Part shown: piece after piece, positions 1-5,981 of the stretch
Position numbering within the stretch: the first letter of the stretch is position 1
Layout: every line of letters starts with the position of its first letter
Assembly (NCBI GenBank): GCA_023398855.1
Contig: JAEWRS010000043.1
Coordinates: 1-7,549 of the forward strand
Origin: Bacillota bacterium
Lineage (GTDB): Bacteria; Bacillota; Clostridia; Lachnospirales; Lachnospiraceae
Reading direction: 5' to 3'
DNA: 7,549 nucleotides
The notes under the pieces: model-generated
Seen by the model: the letters and a program-made list of their open reading frames with translations, nothing else
The model's database searches: none
Told to the model about the DNA's origin: nothing
Translations under genes and position numbers: made by a program

Positions 1-2
1 AT

Positions 3-1892
3 GTGAATGGCCTGCTCACCGGAGATGCCGCAGGGGTAACCGCAACCGTTACCTACAACAGTGGAAGCGGGAATTATGATGTTGCGCTCTCCAAGGGCAG
101 CGTGAACGATACCAAAAGCCTTTCCATGACCGTGAATGTTGCACCTGACCCGGATATTGCAATCATTGCTGGAGCAAAAACCGCTGCGCAAGACGCAAGC
201 TACACTAACATGATCCAGACAGCGGCTGCTGATGAGAACACTATACAAGCGGCGCTGAAAAACACTGCGGAAACGGCAGTCAATAACAGCGGTGTTACCG
301 TCACCATAAACAAAGTCAGCTACACCCCACCGGTTGCGGGAACTTCCGCAAATCCCAATGGTACGAACGGCAGCTATACCTTTACCGTTGTGGTATCCAA
401 AGGCGGTCATAGCGAAACAACCGGGCAGAAAACCATTTCCATCACGGCAACCGCTTATACGGGAGAAAATGGCGGAAATGGTAGCAATGGCGGTGGCTCC
501 ACCAGTAGTTCCGATACGCCCACTCCGTCCACAAAGCCCACCGAACAGGTCACCGGCAGTACAGAAAATAAGGCCACGGTGGACAATAAGGGTAACGCCA
601 GCGTCAGCCTTACCGACAAAAACATCACGGATGCCATTGCGGATGCAAAGGCAGAAGCGGCAAAAAAAGGTGTGAATGCAGGCAACATCACAGCGGTAAT
701 CCATGTCACCACCGATAATAAGGATGCAAACACTGTGACTGTCAATCTGCCAAAGACCACGCAGGAGCAGGTCATCGGCAACAAGATTACCAGCATAGAG
801 CTTGTCATTGACCGTCCCGACCTTACCATTGGCATTGACCTTGCGGCGGTAACAGAAATCAACCGGCAGGCAAATGCCGATGTACAGCTTCTCGCCATTC
901 GCATGGACAATACAAAGCTGTCCGGCGATGCGAAGGCCGCCATCGGCATCCGTCCCTTATATGACTTCAAAGCACTCTACGGCAGCGGCAAGTCCGTGAC
1001 CAATTTTGGCAATGGCAGTGTCAGTGTGGAGATTCCTTATACCCTGCAAAAAGGCGAGGTTGCGGGTAACGTCTACGCCGTCTATGTGGATGCAAACGGC
1101 AAGGTAACCTACCTTACCGATTCCAGCTATGATGCAAAACGCGGGACGGTGGTGTTTTCCACCAGTCATTTCTCCACTTACGGCATAGCCTACAAAGCCA
1201 GCTTCAACTTCACCGACATCGGCGGTCATTGGGCAAAGGACGATATTCTCTTTGCAGCAAACCGTGGCCTCATGACCGGTACCAGTGCCACCACATTCAG
1301 CCCCAACGGCTCCATGACACGGGGAATGTTTGTAACAGCGCTCGGACGTTTGGCAAATGCCGATATAAGCGCCTGCAAGCAGTCCAGCTTTACCGATGTA
1401 AAGACGGATGCCTACTACATGGGATATATCGAATGGGGTGTGAAAAACAATATTCTGGTCGGCATCGGTGGCGGCAAATTCGACCCGGACGGCCTTGTGA
1501 CCCGTGAGCAGACGGCGGTTATTATGGACAGATACGCTGCGGCGATCGGATTCAAACTGCCGGAGGTTCACGCACAGAACAGTTTTGCGGACAATGCTAA
1601 AATTGGTGCGTGGGCGGCTCCGTCCGTAAAACGCATCCAGACGGCAGGTATCCTTCAGGGGAAAAACAATAATCTTTATGACCCTCAGGGAACGGCTAGC
1701 CGTGCCGAGATTTCGGCAATGCTGCGGCGCTTTGTGGAGCTGACGATTTTCAGCTCTACCGCACAGGGCTGGACATTAAATGACACCGGACAGTGGCTCT
1801 ATTACAAGGAAGGCAAGGCTCTGGCCGGAACGCAGACCATCAACGGCGTGAAGTATTTCTTTGAAATCACCGGCATTCTGAAAACCGACTGA
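3..1892 (+). CDS. S-layer homology (SLH) domain surface protein, 5'-truncated by window edge
   Basis: C-terminal 629 residues of a larger cell-surface protein. The frame is open to the window edge, so the GTG at position 3 is not the true start, and the signal peptide would lie outside. Residues about 12-152 are Thr/Val/Asn-rich beta-type repeats; a truncated unit (to about 48) resembles the end of a longer unit (about 49-152). A Gly/Asn/Ser then Thr/Pro linker follows (about 153-190). Residues about 190-395 form an Ala/Val/Thr-rich region ending in VVFSTSHFSTYGIAY, a module often placed before SLH domains. Three SLH repeats start near F403 (FTDIGGHWAKDDI), F463 (FTDVKTDAYYMGYI) and F528 (FADNAKIGAWA), each with a TR(E/A)-like segment (MTRGMF, VTREQT, ASRAEI). 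SLH domains typically bind pyruvylated secondary wall polymers and anchor proteins to the wall. The tail (GW at 589-590 to the end) resembles a Trp/Tyr-rich cell-wall-binding repeat. The ligand or enzymatic role is not recognisable. The gene converges on the minus-strand block, with a shared terminator between. Confidence 0.9.
   Translation: MNGLLTGDAAGVTATVTYNSGSGNYDVALSKGSVNDTKSLSMTVNVAPDPDIAIIAGAKTAAQDASYTNMIQTAAADENTIQAALKNTAETAVNNSGVTVTINKVSYTPPVAGTSANPNGTNGSYTFTVVVSKGGHSETTGQKTISITATAYTGENGGNGSNGGGSTSSSDTPTPSTKPTEQVTGSTENKATVDNKGNASVSLTDKNITDAIADAKAEAAKKGVNAGNITAVIHVTTDNKDANTVTVNLPKTTQEQVIGNKITSIELVIDRPDLTIGIDLAAVTEINRQANADVQLLAIRMDNTKLSGDAKAAIGIRPLYDFKALYGSGKSVTNFGNGSVSVEIPYTLQKGEVAGNVYAVYVDANGKVTYLTDSSYDAKRGTVVFSTSHFSTYGIAYKASFNFTDIGGHWAKDDILFAANRGLMTGTSATTFSPNGSMTRGMFVTALGRLANADISACKQSSFTDVKTDAYYMGYIEWGVKNNILVGIGGGKFDPDGLVTREQTAVIMDRYAAAIGFKLPEVHAQNSFADNAKIGAWAAPSVKRIQTAGILQGKNNNLYDPQGTASRAEISAMLRRFVELTIFSSTAQGWTLNDTGQWLYYKEGKALAGTQTINGVKYFFEITGILKTD
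36..458 (+). repeat. Degenerate tandem protein repeat encoded in the SLH protein gene
   Basis: The protein segment TATVTYNSGSGNYDVALSKG followed by a SLSMTVNVAP-type strand matches in pattern the later segment NGSYTFTVVVSKGGHSETTG followed by KTISITATAY. Both have an aromatic strand, a (V/L)SKG turn and a Thr/Val strand. The first unit is cut by the window edge; the second spans about residues 49-152. This suggests a tandem array of extracellular beta-sandwich-like modules reaching upstream of the window. Unit limits are approximate and were judged by eye. Confidence 0.45.
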
Positions 1893-1949
1893 GTCAAGGA
1901 GGGGCAGTGACTGGCGCTTCTATGCCGGCAGCTTCATGCTGCAGGGCTT

Positions 1950-2342
1950 TCAGAAACGAGCAAAAAAAGACAGCACTTTGCTACGGGCGAAGTGCTGTCT
2001 TTTTTTGCGTGCTTGGGTTTTACAGATTATAACATTTAGCTGTACCGCGATGCCGCTCCCCACAATTCGAACTGGTGGCTGATTACTGCCGTATTCAATC
2101 ATCTCAATACGACCGGTTTTAAGGTCCCGGCCCACAAGCATCATTGTTTCATCTGCCAAAGGAGGTGCCTGGGTGATATTCACTCCAGGGAGTGTCTTTA
2201 CATGTCTTCGGCTCTTATCTGGTTTAAACGTCAGGGTAATGGTTATATTGCGGGCCTTCTCAGGATCTGTATCTGGATCCTTGATATTTCTTGCCACTTG
2301 AGCCATTGCAAGATTGACTCTTTTAAGTAGGCTGATTCCCAT
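1950..2342 (-). CDS. Phage-type 'replication terminator protein' family homologue with altered C-terminus
   Basis: A 130-residue ORF starting at ATG 2342, with a strong ribosome binding site (AAGGAG-like, 2352-2359) 9 bases upstream. The segment from about residue 17 to 90 has the pattern I associate with a small clostridial phage or element family annotated as replication terminator protein: RNIKDPDTDPEKARNITITL, a basic stretch (KPDKSRRHVKT), and a TGRIEMIEYG motif near 77-85. In phages these genes usually sit in replication clusters; the biochemical role is poorly defined. After about residue 92 the family resemblance ends. The tail is basic and Cys/Phe-containing (KTQARKKRQHF to the end) and is translated straight through the SLH gene's terminator hairpin. 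I infer that the original 3' end was lost by recombination and the present stop (TGA, 1950-1952) is accidental. The product may be non-functional. Family assignment is from memory of sequence pattern, not a search. Confidence 0.6.
   Translation of the reverse strand: MGISLLKRVNLAMAQVARNIKDPDTDPEKARNITITLTFKPDKSRRHVKTLPGVNITQAPPLADETMMLVGRDLKTGRIEMIEYGSNQPPVRIVGSGIAVQLNVIICKTQARKKRQHFARSKVLSFFARF
1960..2008. terminator. Bidirectional intrinsic terminator between converging genes
   Basis: There is a perfect 19-bp inverted repeat, 1960-1978 against 1990-2008, with an 11-base loop (1979-1989). The core arms read GACAGCACTT and AAGTGCTGTC. Seven A at 1962-1968 and seven T at 2000-2006 lie in the stem itself, so transcripts from either strand would carry a hairpin with a U-run. 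It sits 67 bases after the SLH gene stop and is best placed to end that transcript. From the minus side it lies inside the last codons of the phage-type ORF, which suggests that ORF end is not native. Confidence 0.88.
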
Positions 2343-2351
2343 CTTTGCTTG

Positions 2352-2359
2352 CTCCTTCC
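2352..2359 (-). promoter_or_regulatory. Ribosome binding site of the phage-type gene
   Basis: GGAAGGAG on the minus strand, ending 9 bases before ATG 2342. It is the only good Shine-Dalgarno signal in the 2000-3000 strip, which supports this ORF as a once-active gene with a correct start. Confidence 0.75.
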
Positions 2360-2368
2360 TTTTGGAAA

Positions 2369-2506
2369 TTATTGATTAAAGAAATCATCTTCCAAACTCG
2401 TCTGCGGGAGTTTTTTTGATTCCTGAACCGGTGTTTCGCCTCTCTCCAATCGCTCCATATCCTTAGCATTAAATGCAGCCGAATACCGATCCGCATGGGC
2501 CATCAT
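2369..2506 (-). CDS. Small hypothetical protein (45 aa), possibly the C-terminal part of a broken ORF
   Basis: This ORF begins with two adjacent ATG codons (2506 and 2503) and ends at TAA 2369-2371, 26 bases before the phage-type gene downstream, so the two look co-oriented and possibly co-transcribed. The product is charged and hydrophilic, with an Ala/Arg/Glu-rich start (HADRYSAAFNAKDMERLERG) and an acidic end (EDDFFNQ). No Shine-Dalgarno sequence is visible upstream, only an A-run. It is in the same frame as the ORF ending at 2513, separated only by TAA-AAA-AAC. It may therefore be the detached C-terminal end of one longer protein rather than a separate gene. Function is not recognised. 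Confidence 0.4.
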   Translation of the reverse strand: MMAHADRYSAAFNAKDMERLERGETPVQESKKLPQTSLEDDFFNQ

Positions 2507-2512
2507 GTTTTT

Positions 2513-2731
2513 TTATGACCAATACATACTGTGCTCATATCCATTATGTTCAATGAACATGGCATAATAGCCGATTATGGGCGTTTCCTCTCTCACTAAA
2601 TCATCCTCAATCAGTGCAACCTCCAATTCCTCTTCAAGTGGGTTATAAGATATGAGTTCCTCTTCTTTAATGGATATAGCATGAATTTTCTTATATACCC
2701 CACTTTCAGTTTGATAACAGAGATAAAACAA
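2513..2731 (-). CDS. Small acidic hypothetical ORF, likely N-terminally truncated remnant
   Basis: A 72-residue reading frame opening at TTG 2731 right after an in-frame TGA (2732-2734), with no convincing ribosome binding site. The product is acidic in the middle (KEEELISYNPLEEELEVALI) and aromatic at the end (GYYAMFIEHNGYEHSMYWS), with amino acid use typical of real protein. It shares strand and apparent operon order with the phage-type gene downstream. Coding character is lost on this strand at about 2731, where a plus-strand ORF takes over. The gene was probably truncated there by a deletion or rearrangement. Family not recognised. Confidence 0.4.
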   Translation of the reverse strand: MFYLCYQTESGVYKKIHAISIKEEELISYNPLEEELEVALIEDDLVREETPIIGYYAMFIEHNGYEHSMYWS

Positions 2732-2959
2732 TCATTGCCTGCTACAACATCTGAGTATGAAAATGATGATGTCATTGTGTGGGACTGTAAAAATAAGAGA
2801 AAAAATATAATCTCATTTCAGGACCTGCCGACAATGCTCACGTTAAAACCAGACCCCGAAGCTGCATATAACACTATGCTTGAGGAAGGATATCTGGAGC
2901 TGACACCTGACACCATTCTTTGTTTTTCCAAACGTGGTATGCCTACACAGTATTTGTAA
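2681..2959 (+). CDS. Hypothetical protein fragment (C-terminal part of an unknown gene)
   Basis: A 92-codon ORF ending with TAA at 2957-2959. From about residue 25 onward the product looks like genuine protein (NDDVIVWDCKNKRKN, then an SFQDLP segment, EAAYNTMLEEGYLELTPDT, and CFSKRGMPTQYL at the end). The first 17 residues are antisense to the ORF on the other strand, and the ATG at 2681 has no ribosome binding site. The most likely reading is a 5'-truncated gene joined to foreign sequence near 2731-2745. It points toward guaA and stops 50 bases before the guaA terminator. Family not recognised. Confidence 0.4.
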   Translation: MNFLIYPTFSLITEIKQSLPATTSEYENDDVIVWDCKNKRKNIISFQDLPTMLTLKPDPEAAYNTMLEEGYLELTPDTILCFSKRGMPTQYL

Positions 2960-3000
2960 AAAGAACTCCATTTGACATTTCGGGTGTCATTTGGGTGTCA
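2901..3000. repeat. Paired TGACACC motifs in inverted arrangement beside the guaA terminator
   Basis: TGACACC occurs twice in direct tandem at 2901-2914. Its inverse, GGGTGTCA, occurs twice at 2982-2989 and 2993-3000, 11 bases (one helical turn) apart. Helically phased short repeats next to a probable integration target resemble recombinase or excisionase arm-type sites, but the first pair lies inside an ORF and may be chance. Confidence 0.35.
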
Positions 3001-3008
3001 CTTGCCAT

Positions 3009-3054
3009 AAAAAAAGTCCGGGAACCCGCATAAACACTAGGGATTCCCGAAACT
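3009..3054 (-). terminator. Intrinsic terminator of guaA
   Basis: On the minus strand, 6 bases after the guaA stop, an interrupted stem forms: CGGGAA plus CCC (one bulged base) against GGG plus TTCCCG, extended by AGT/ACT after a small internal loop, with a loop of about 12 bases. Seven T follow immediately (A-run at 3009-3015 on the plus strand). This is a classic rho-independent terminator read from the minus strand only. Confidence 0.85.
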
Positions 3055-3059
3055 GTTTG

Positions 3060-4601
3060 TTATTCAAACTCAATTGTAGCCGGTGGCTTCCCAGTACAGT
3101 CATAAAGCACCCGGTTCACACCCTTCACCTCATTGACAATCCTCCTGGTCACTGTCCCTAAAACCTCCCAAGGCAGCTCCGCGGATTCAGCTGTCATAAA
3201 GTCCGAGGTAAGCACCGCTCTCAGCGCAATGGCATAATCATAGGTTCTCTCATCTCCCATGCATCCAACAGAGCGCATATTGGTCAATGCGGCAAAATAC
3301 TGCCCAAGACCCTTATCAACACCGGCCTTTGCGATCTCTTCTCTATATATGGCATCTGCTTCCTGAACGATTTTTACCTTCTCAGGAGTAATGGCACCCA
3401 CAATCCTGACTCCAAGACCAGGACCAGGGAATGGCTGACGGTAAACCAGATATTCCGGAATTCCAAGCTCCAGACCTGCCTTGCGCACTTCATCCTTAAA
3501 TAACAATCTTAAAGGCTCAATAATCTCCTTAAAATCCACATGCTCTGGAAGTCCTCCCACATTGTGGTGGGACTTAATTACTGCGGATTTCCCAAGACCA
3601 GACTCAATGACATCAGGATAAATGGTACCCTGTACAAAGAAATCCACGATTCCGATTTTTTTAGCCTCGTCTTCAAATACACGGATAAATTCCTCACCAA
3701 TGATTTTGCGCTTTGTTTCCGGATCTTCCACACCAGTCAGCTTGTCATAAAAGCGGTCCTGTGCATTGACGCGGATAAAATTTAAATCGTAATGTCCTTC
3801 CGGACCAAATACTGCCTCAACCTCATCACCTTCATTCTTACGAAGAAGACCGTGATCAACGAACACACAAGTAAGCTGCTTGCCTACCGCCTTTGCCAGC
3901 ATAACTGCTGCCACGGAGGAATCTACGCCGCCGGATAAGGCGCAAAGCACCTTGCCGTTGCCAACCTTTTCTCTGATAGAATCAATGGAAGCCTCTACAA
4001 AGGAATCCATCTTCCAGTCACCGGAGCACTTGCAGACATTATAAACAAAATTAGAAAGCATCTTTGTGCCCTCCTGGGTATGCATTACCTCAGGATGAAA
4101 CTGTACGGCATAAAGCCCCTTCTCCTTGGATTCCATACCTGCAACCGGGCATGACGGTGTATGGGCCGTGACATGGAATCCTTCCGGTGCCTTCTCTATA
4201 TAATCCGTATGGCTCATCCAGCAGACAGTTTTGGAGCTTACATTTTCTAAAATACTGCTTTCAGTCTCCACATCAACCTCTGCCTTGCCGTATTCACTGG
4301 CAGGAGCCGTGGCAACCTTACCGCCCAGCATATATGCCATTAACTGAGAGCCATAGCATATTCCCAGAATCGGAATCCCCATTTCAAAGATTTCCTTTTC
4401 ACAACGAGGGGATTCCTCCTTATATACGCTGTTTGGACCACCTGTAAAAATGATTCCTTTGGGATCCATCTCCCTGATCTTATCCAGCGACAGTGTATAA
4501 GGATGAACCTCACAGTAAACATTGCATTCTCTGACCCTTCTGGCAATCAGCTGGTTATACTGTCCGCCGAAATCCAGAACGATAATCATTTCTCTCTTCA
4601 C
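3060..4601 (-). CDS. guaA: GMP synthase (glutamine-hydrolysing)
   Basis: Converts XMP to GMP using ATP and glutamine, the last step of guanine nucleotide synthesis, in the cytoplasm. With the GTG start at 4601 the product is 513 residues, the normal family length. The start is fixed by AGGAGG (4609-4614) seven bases upstream and by the usual clostridial N-terminus [17 protein letters not shown]. The class I glutamine amidotransferase domain (about 1-195) has the nucleophile Cys82 in GICYGSQ and the His169/Glu171 pair in VQFHPEV. The ATP pyrophosphatase domain has the P-loop SGGVDSS at 223-229. The C-terminal dimerisation domain ends in the conserved TGKPPATIE motif. No key residue is missing. 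The frame stays open upstream to TTG 4745, but that extension would start upstream of the promoter and inside the preceding hairpin, so I reject it. The gene has its own promoter and terminator and is probably monocistronic. Confidence 0.97.
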   Translation of the reverse strand: MKREMIIVLDFGGQYNQLIARRVRECNVYCEVHPYTLSLDKIREMDPKGIIFTGGPNSVYKEESPRCEKEIFEMGIPILGICYGSQLMAYMLGGKVATAPASEYGKAEVDVETESSILENVSSKTVCWMSHTDYIEKAPEGFHVTAHTPSCPVAGMESKEKGLYAVQFHPEVMHTQEGTKMLSNFVYNVCKCSGDWKMDSFVEASIDSIREKVGNGKVLCALSGGVDSSVAAVMLAKAVGKQLTCVFVDHGLLRKNEGDEVEAVFGPEGHYDLNFIRVNAQDRFYDKLTGVEDPETKRKIIGEEFIRVFEDEAKKIGIVDFFVQGTIYPDVIESGLGKSAVIKSHHNVGGLPEHVDFKEIIEPLRLLFKDEVRKAGLELGIPEYLVYRQPFPGPGLGVRIVGAITPEKVKIVQEADAIYREEIAKAGVDKGLGQYFAALTNMRSVGCMGDERTYDYAIALRAVLTSDFMTAESAELPWEVLGTVTRRIVNEVKGVNRVLYDCTGKPPATIEFE

Positions 4602-4608
4602 GGGTATT

Positions 4609-4614
4609 CCTCCT
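4609..4614 (-). promoter_or_regulatory. Ribosome binding site of guaA
   Basis: A perfect AGGAGG on the minus strand, seven bases before GTG 4601. It decides the start against the in-frame ATG at 4589 and the longer open frame upstream. Confidence 0.9.
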
Positions 4615-4649
4615 AAAATAATCTTCAGCAAAAAAAAGCTTTGGGTATC

Positions 4650-4678
4650 ATTATATTCTACTTCCAATGGCTTGACAA
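4650..4678 (-). promoter_or_regulatory. Sigma-A type promoter of guaA
   Basis: On the minus strand, TTGTCA (4673-4678) is followed by exactly 17 bases and then TATAAT (4650-4655). That is 11 of 12 consensus positions at ideal spacing. Transcription would start near 4642-4643, giving a leader of about 42 bases that contains a run of eight U (4630-4637). No purine riboswitch fits in so short a leader. Confidence 0.85.
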
Positions 4679-4737
4679 GCATTTTCTTGAAATCATCCCT
4701 GCTCTTCCCCTCTGGAGCTTCTTCATTATTATATAAA

Positions 4738-4775
4738 TGAATCAACTGAATATGCAGGCATATCCAGTTGATTCA
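4738..4775 (-). terminator. Hairpin after uvrA, probable terminator
   Basis: An 18-base inverted repeat with arms 4738-4755 and 4758-4775 around a 2-base centre. The only non-pairing position is A-C as plus-strand RNA but U-G in minus-strand RNA, so the structure is fully paired only in the uvrA transcript. It lies 18 bases after the uvrA stop. The following minus-strand sequence is AT-rich (TTTATATAAT) rather than a clean T-run, so termination may be moderate. Confidence 0.65.
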
Positions 4776-4793
4776 AAATCCCAAGTCTGAATA

Positions 4794-5972
4794 TCAGCCA
4801 GTGGGTCTGTCCAAATATCTTTTTACGTAATATCCTGTATATGAGGTTGGACATTCCGCTACTTCTTCCGGCGTGCCCTGGGCGATCACCATACCACCCT
4901 TTTCTCCTCCCTCTGGTCCGATATCAATGAGATAATCAGCTGTCTTGATCACATCTAAGTTATGCTCAATGACAATCACTGTGTTGCCGCCTTCCGACAG
5001 CTTGCGCAAAATCTCAATCAGCTTATGAACATCTGCAAAATGAAGGCCGGTAGTGGGCTCGTCCAAAATATAAATCGTTTTTCCTGTTCCTCTCTTACTC
5101 AGCTCAGTCGCCAGTTTGATTCTCTGAGCCTCTCCGCCGGAGAGCTCTGTAGAGGGCTGGCCTAACCGGATATAAGAAAGCCCTACATCATATAACGTAG
5201 CGATCTTCCTTGCAATAGAAGGAACGTTTTCAAAGAATTTCAAAGCTTCCTCAACTGTCATATTCAGAACATCATAAATGCTCTTTCCTTTATACCTCAC
5301 ATCCAGTGTTTCACGGTTATACCGTTTTCCGCCACAGACTTCGCAGGGAACGTATACATCAGGAAGGAAATGCATCTCGATCTTTATGATTCCATCGCCG
5401 CTGCAGGCTTCGCATCGTCCCCCTTTTACATTAAAACTGAAACGCCCCTTGGAATATCCCTTTGCCTTAGAATCAGGGGTGGACGCAAATAAATCACGGA
5501 TCAGATCAAAAACTCCCGTATAAGTTGCCGGATTGGATCTCGGTGTCCGTCCAATGGGCGACTGGTCAATTGCTATAATTTTGTCCAGCTGCTCCGTTCC
5601 CTCAATTGCCTTATGCTTTCCCGGAATAATTCTGGCACGGTTTAATTTCTTTGCCAGGGCTTTATAAAGAATCTCGTTAACCAGAGAACTCTTACCAGAA
5701 CCGGATACGCCAGTAACACAGGTCATTACCCCCAAAGGAAATGTCACATCAATGTTCTTCAGGTTATTCTCTGACGCCCCTCTTACGGTCAGATAACCGG
5801 CTGGCTGCCTTCTCTCCTTTGGAACCGGGATTTGGATCCGGCCGCTTAAGTAAGCTCCTGTAACAGAATCTTTATTCTTCATGATCTGCTTCGCATTTCC
5901 CGCTGCAACCACATTACCGCCGTGTTCCCCTGCACCGGGTCCAATATCTACAATATAATCTGCAGCCATCAT
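4794..5972 (-). CDS. uvrA: UvrA C-terminal half (second ATPase module), reopens three codons after the amber stop
   Basis: A 392-residue frame beginning with an ATG-ATG pair at 5972/5969 that encodes the normal UvrA continuation ([17 protein letters not shown]). It carries the second Walker A (GVSGSGKSS at about 88-96), the zinc-binding insertion with CEAC and CEVC pairs around [10 protein letters not shown], the second signature [12 protein letters not shown], Walker B with [14 protein letters not shown], and the H-loop (VIEHN). It ends with TGA at 4794-4796. An AGGA element overlapping the amber codon (5977-5980) lies 4 bases before the first ATG and 7 before the second, so translational reinitiation is possible but weakly supported. 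Confidence 0.8.
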   Translation of the reverse strand: MMAADYIVDIGPGAGEHGGNVVAAGNAKQIMKNKDSVTGAYLSGRIQIPVPKERRQPAGYLTVRGASENNLKNIDVTFPLGVMTCVTGVSGSGKSSLVNEILYKALAKKLNRARIIPGKHKAIEGTEQLDKIIAIDQSPIGRTPRSNPATYTGVFDLIRDLFASTPDSKAKGYSKGRFSFNVKGGRCEACSGDGIIKIEMHFLPDVYVPCEVCGGKRYNRETLDVRYKGKSIYDVLNMTVEEALKFFENVPSIARKIATLYDVGLSYIRLGQPSTELSGGEAQRIKLATELSKRGTGKTIYILDEPTTGLHFADVHKLIEILRKLSEGGNTVIVIEHNLDVIKTADYLIDIGPEGGEKGGMVIAQGTPEEVAECPTSYTGYYVKRYLDRPTG

Positions 5973-5978
5973 GGTATC

Positions 5979-5981
5979 CTA
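5979..5981 (-). other. In-frame amber (TAG) codon within uvrA
   Basis: The minus strand reads GTG GAA CAT GAC TAG GAT ACC ATG ATG. The flanking codons match conserved UvrA on both sides, and the expected residue at the stop is Glu. It is a single substitution with no indel. The other clear gene stops in the window are TAA or TGA, which neither supports nor excludes TAG reassignment. Confidence 0.9.

Noticed and set aside
455..970. 171-codon minus-strand ORF with hydrophobic, Ser/Val/Phe-rich product
   Set aside because: Antisense to the linker and middle region of the surface protein; hydrophobicity reflects complement of Thr/Lys/Asp codons, not a membrane protein.
957..1571. 204-codon minus-strand ORF
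   Set aside because: Antisense to the SLH domains of the surface-protein gene; Cys/His-rich composition typical of a shadow frame.
1907..2032. 41-codon plus-strand ORF with GTG at 1907 behind an AAGGAGG sequence after the SLH gene
   Set aside because: It is read straight through the terminator hairpin and its product has no sensible composition; the Shine-Dalgarno-like motif is probably chance or a relic.
2384..2412. LPQTS-like sortase signal in the 45-residue ORF
   Set aside because: Not LPXTG, and there is no hydrophobic segment or basic tail after it.
2960..3032. Open plus-strand frame through the TGACACC region (…PFDISGVIWVSLAIKKVREPA) as the end of an integrase
   Set aside because: No tyrosine-recombinase catalytic motifs are found upstream in any frame, so an integrase call is not supportable.
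4602..4649. Purine riboswitch in the guaA leader
   Set aside because: The leader is only about 42 bases and lacks the three-way-junction pattern of purine aptamers.
4602..4745. 48-codon upstream extension of the guaA frame (TTG start at 4745)
   Set aside because: It begins inside the uvrA hairpin and upstream of the clear promoter at 4650-4678, and the AGGAGG at 4609-4614 points to GTG 4601, which gives the standard 513-residue enzyme.
5979..5981. Pyrrolysine or general TAG reassignment as the explanation for uvrA
   Set aside because: No pyl genes or other in-gene TAG codons are visible in this window and the conserved residue at this site is Glu; a simple nonsense change explains it better.
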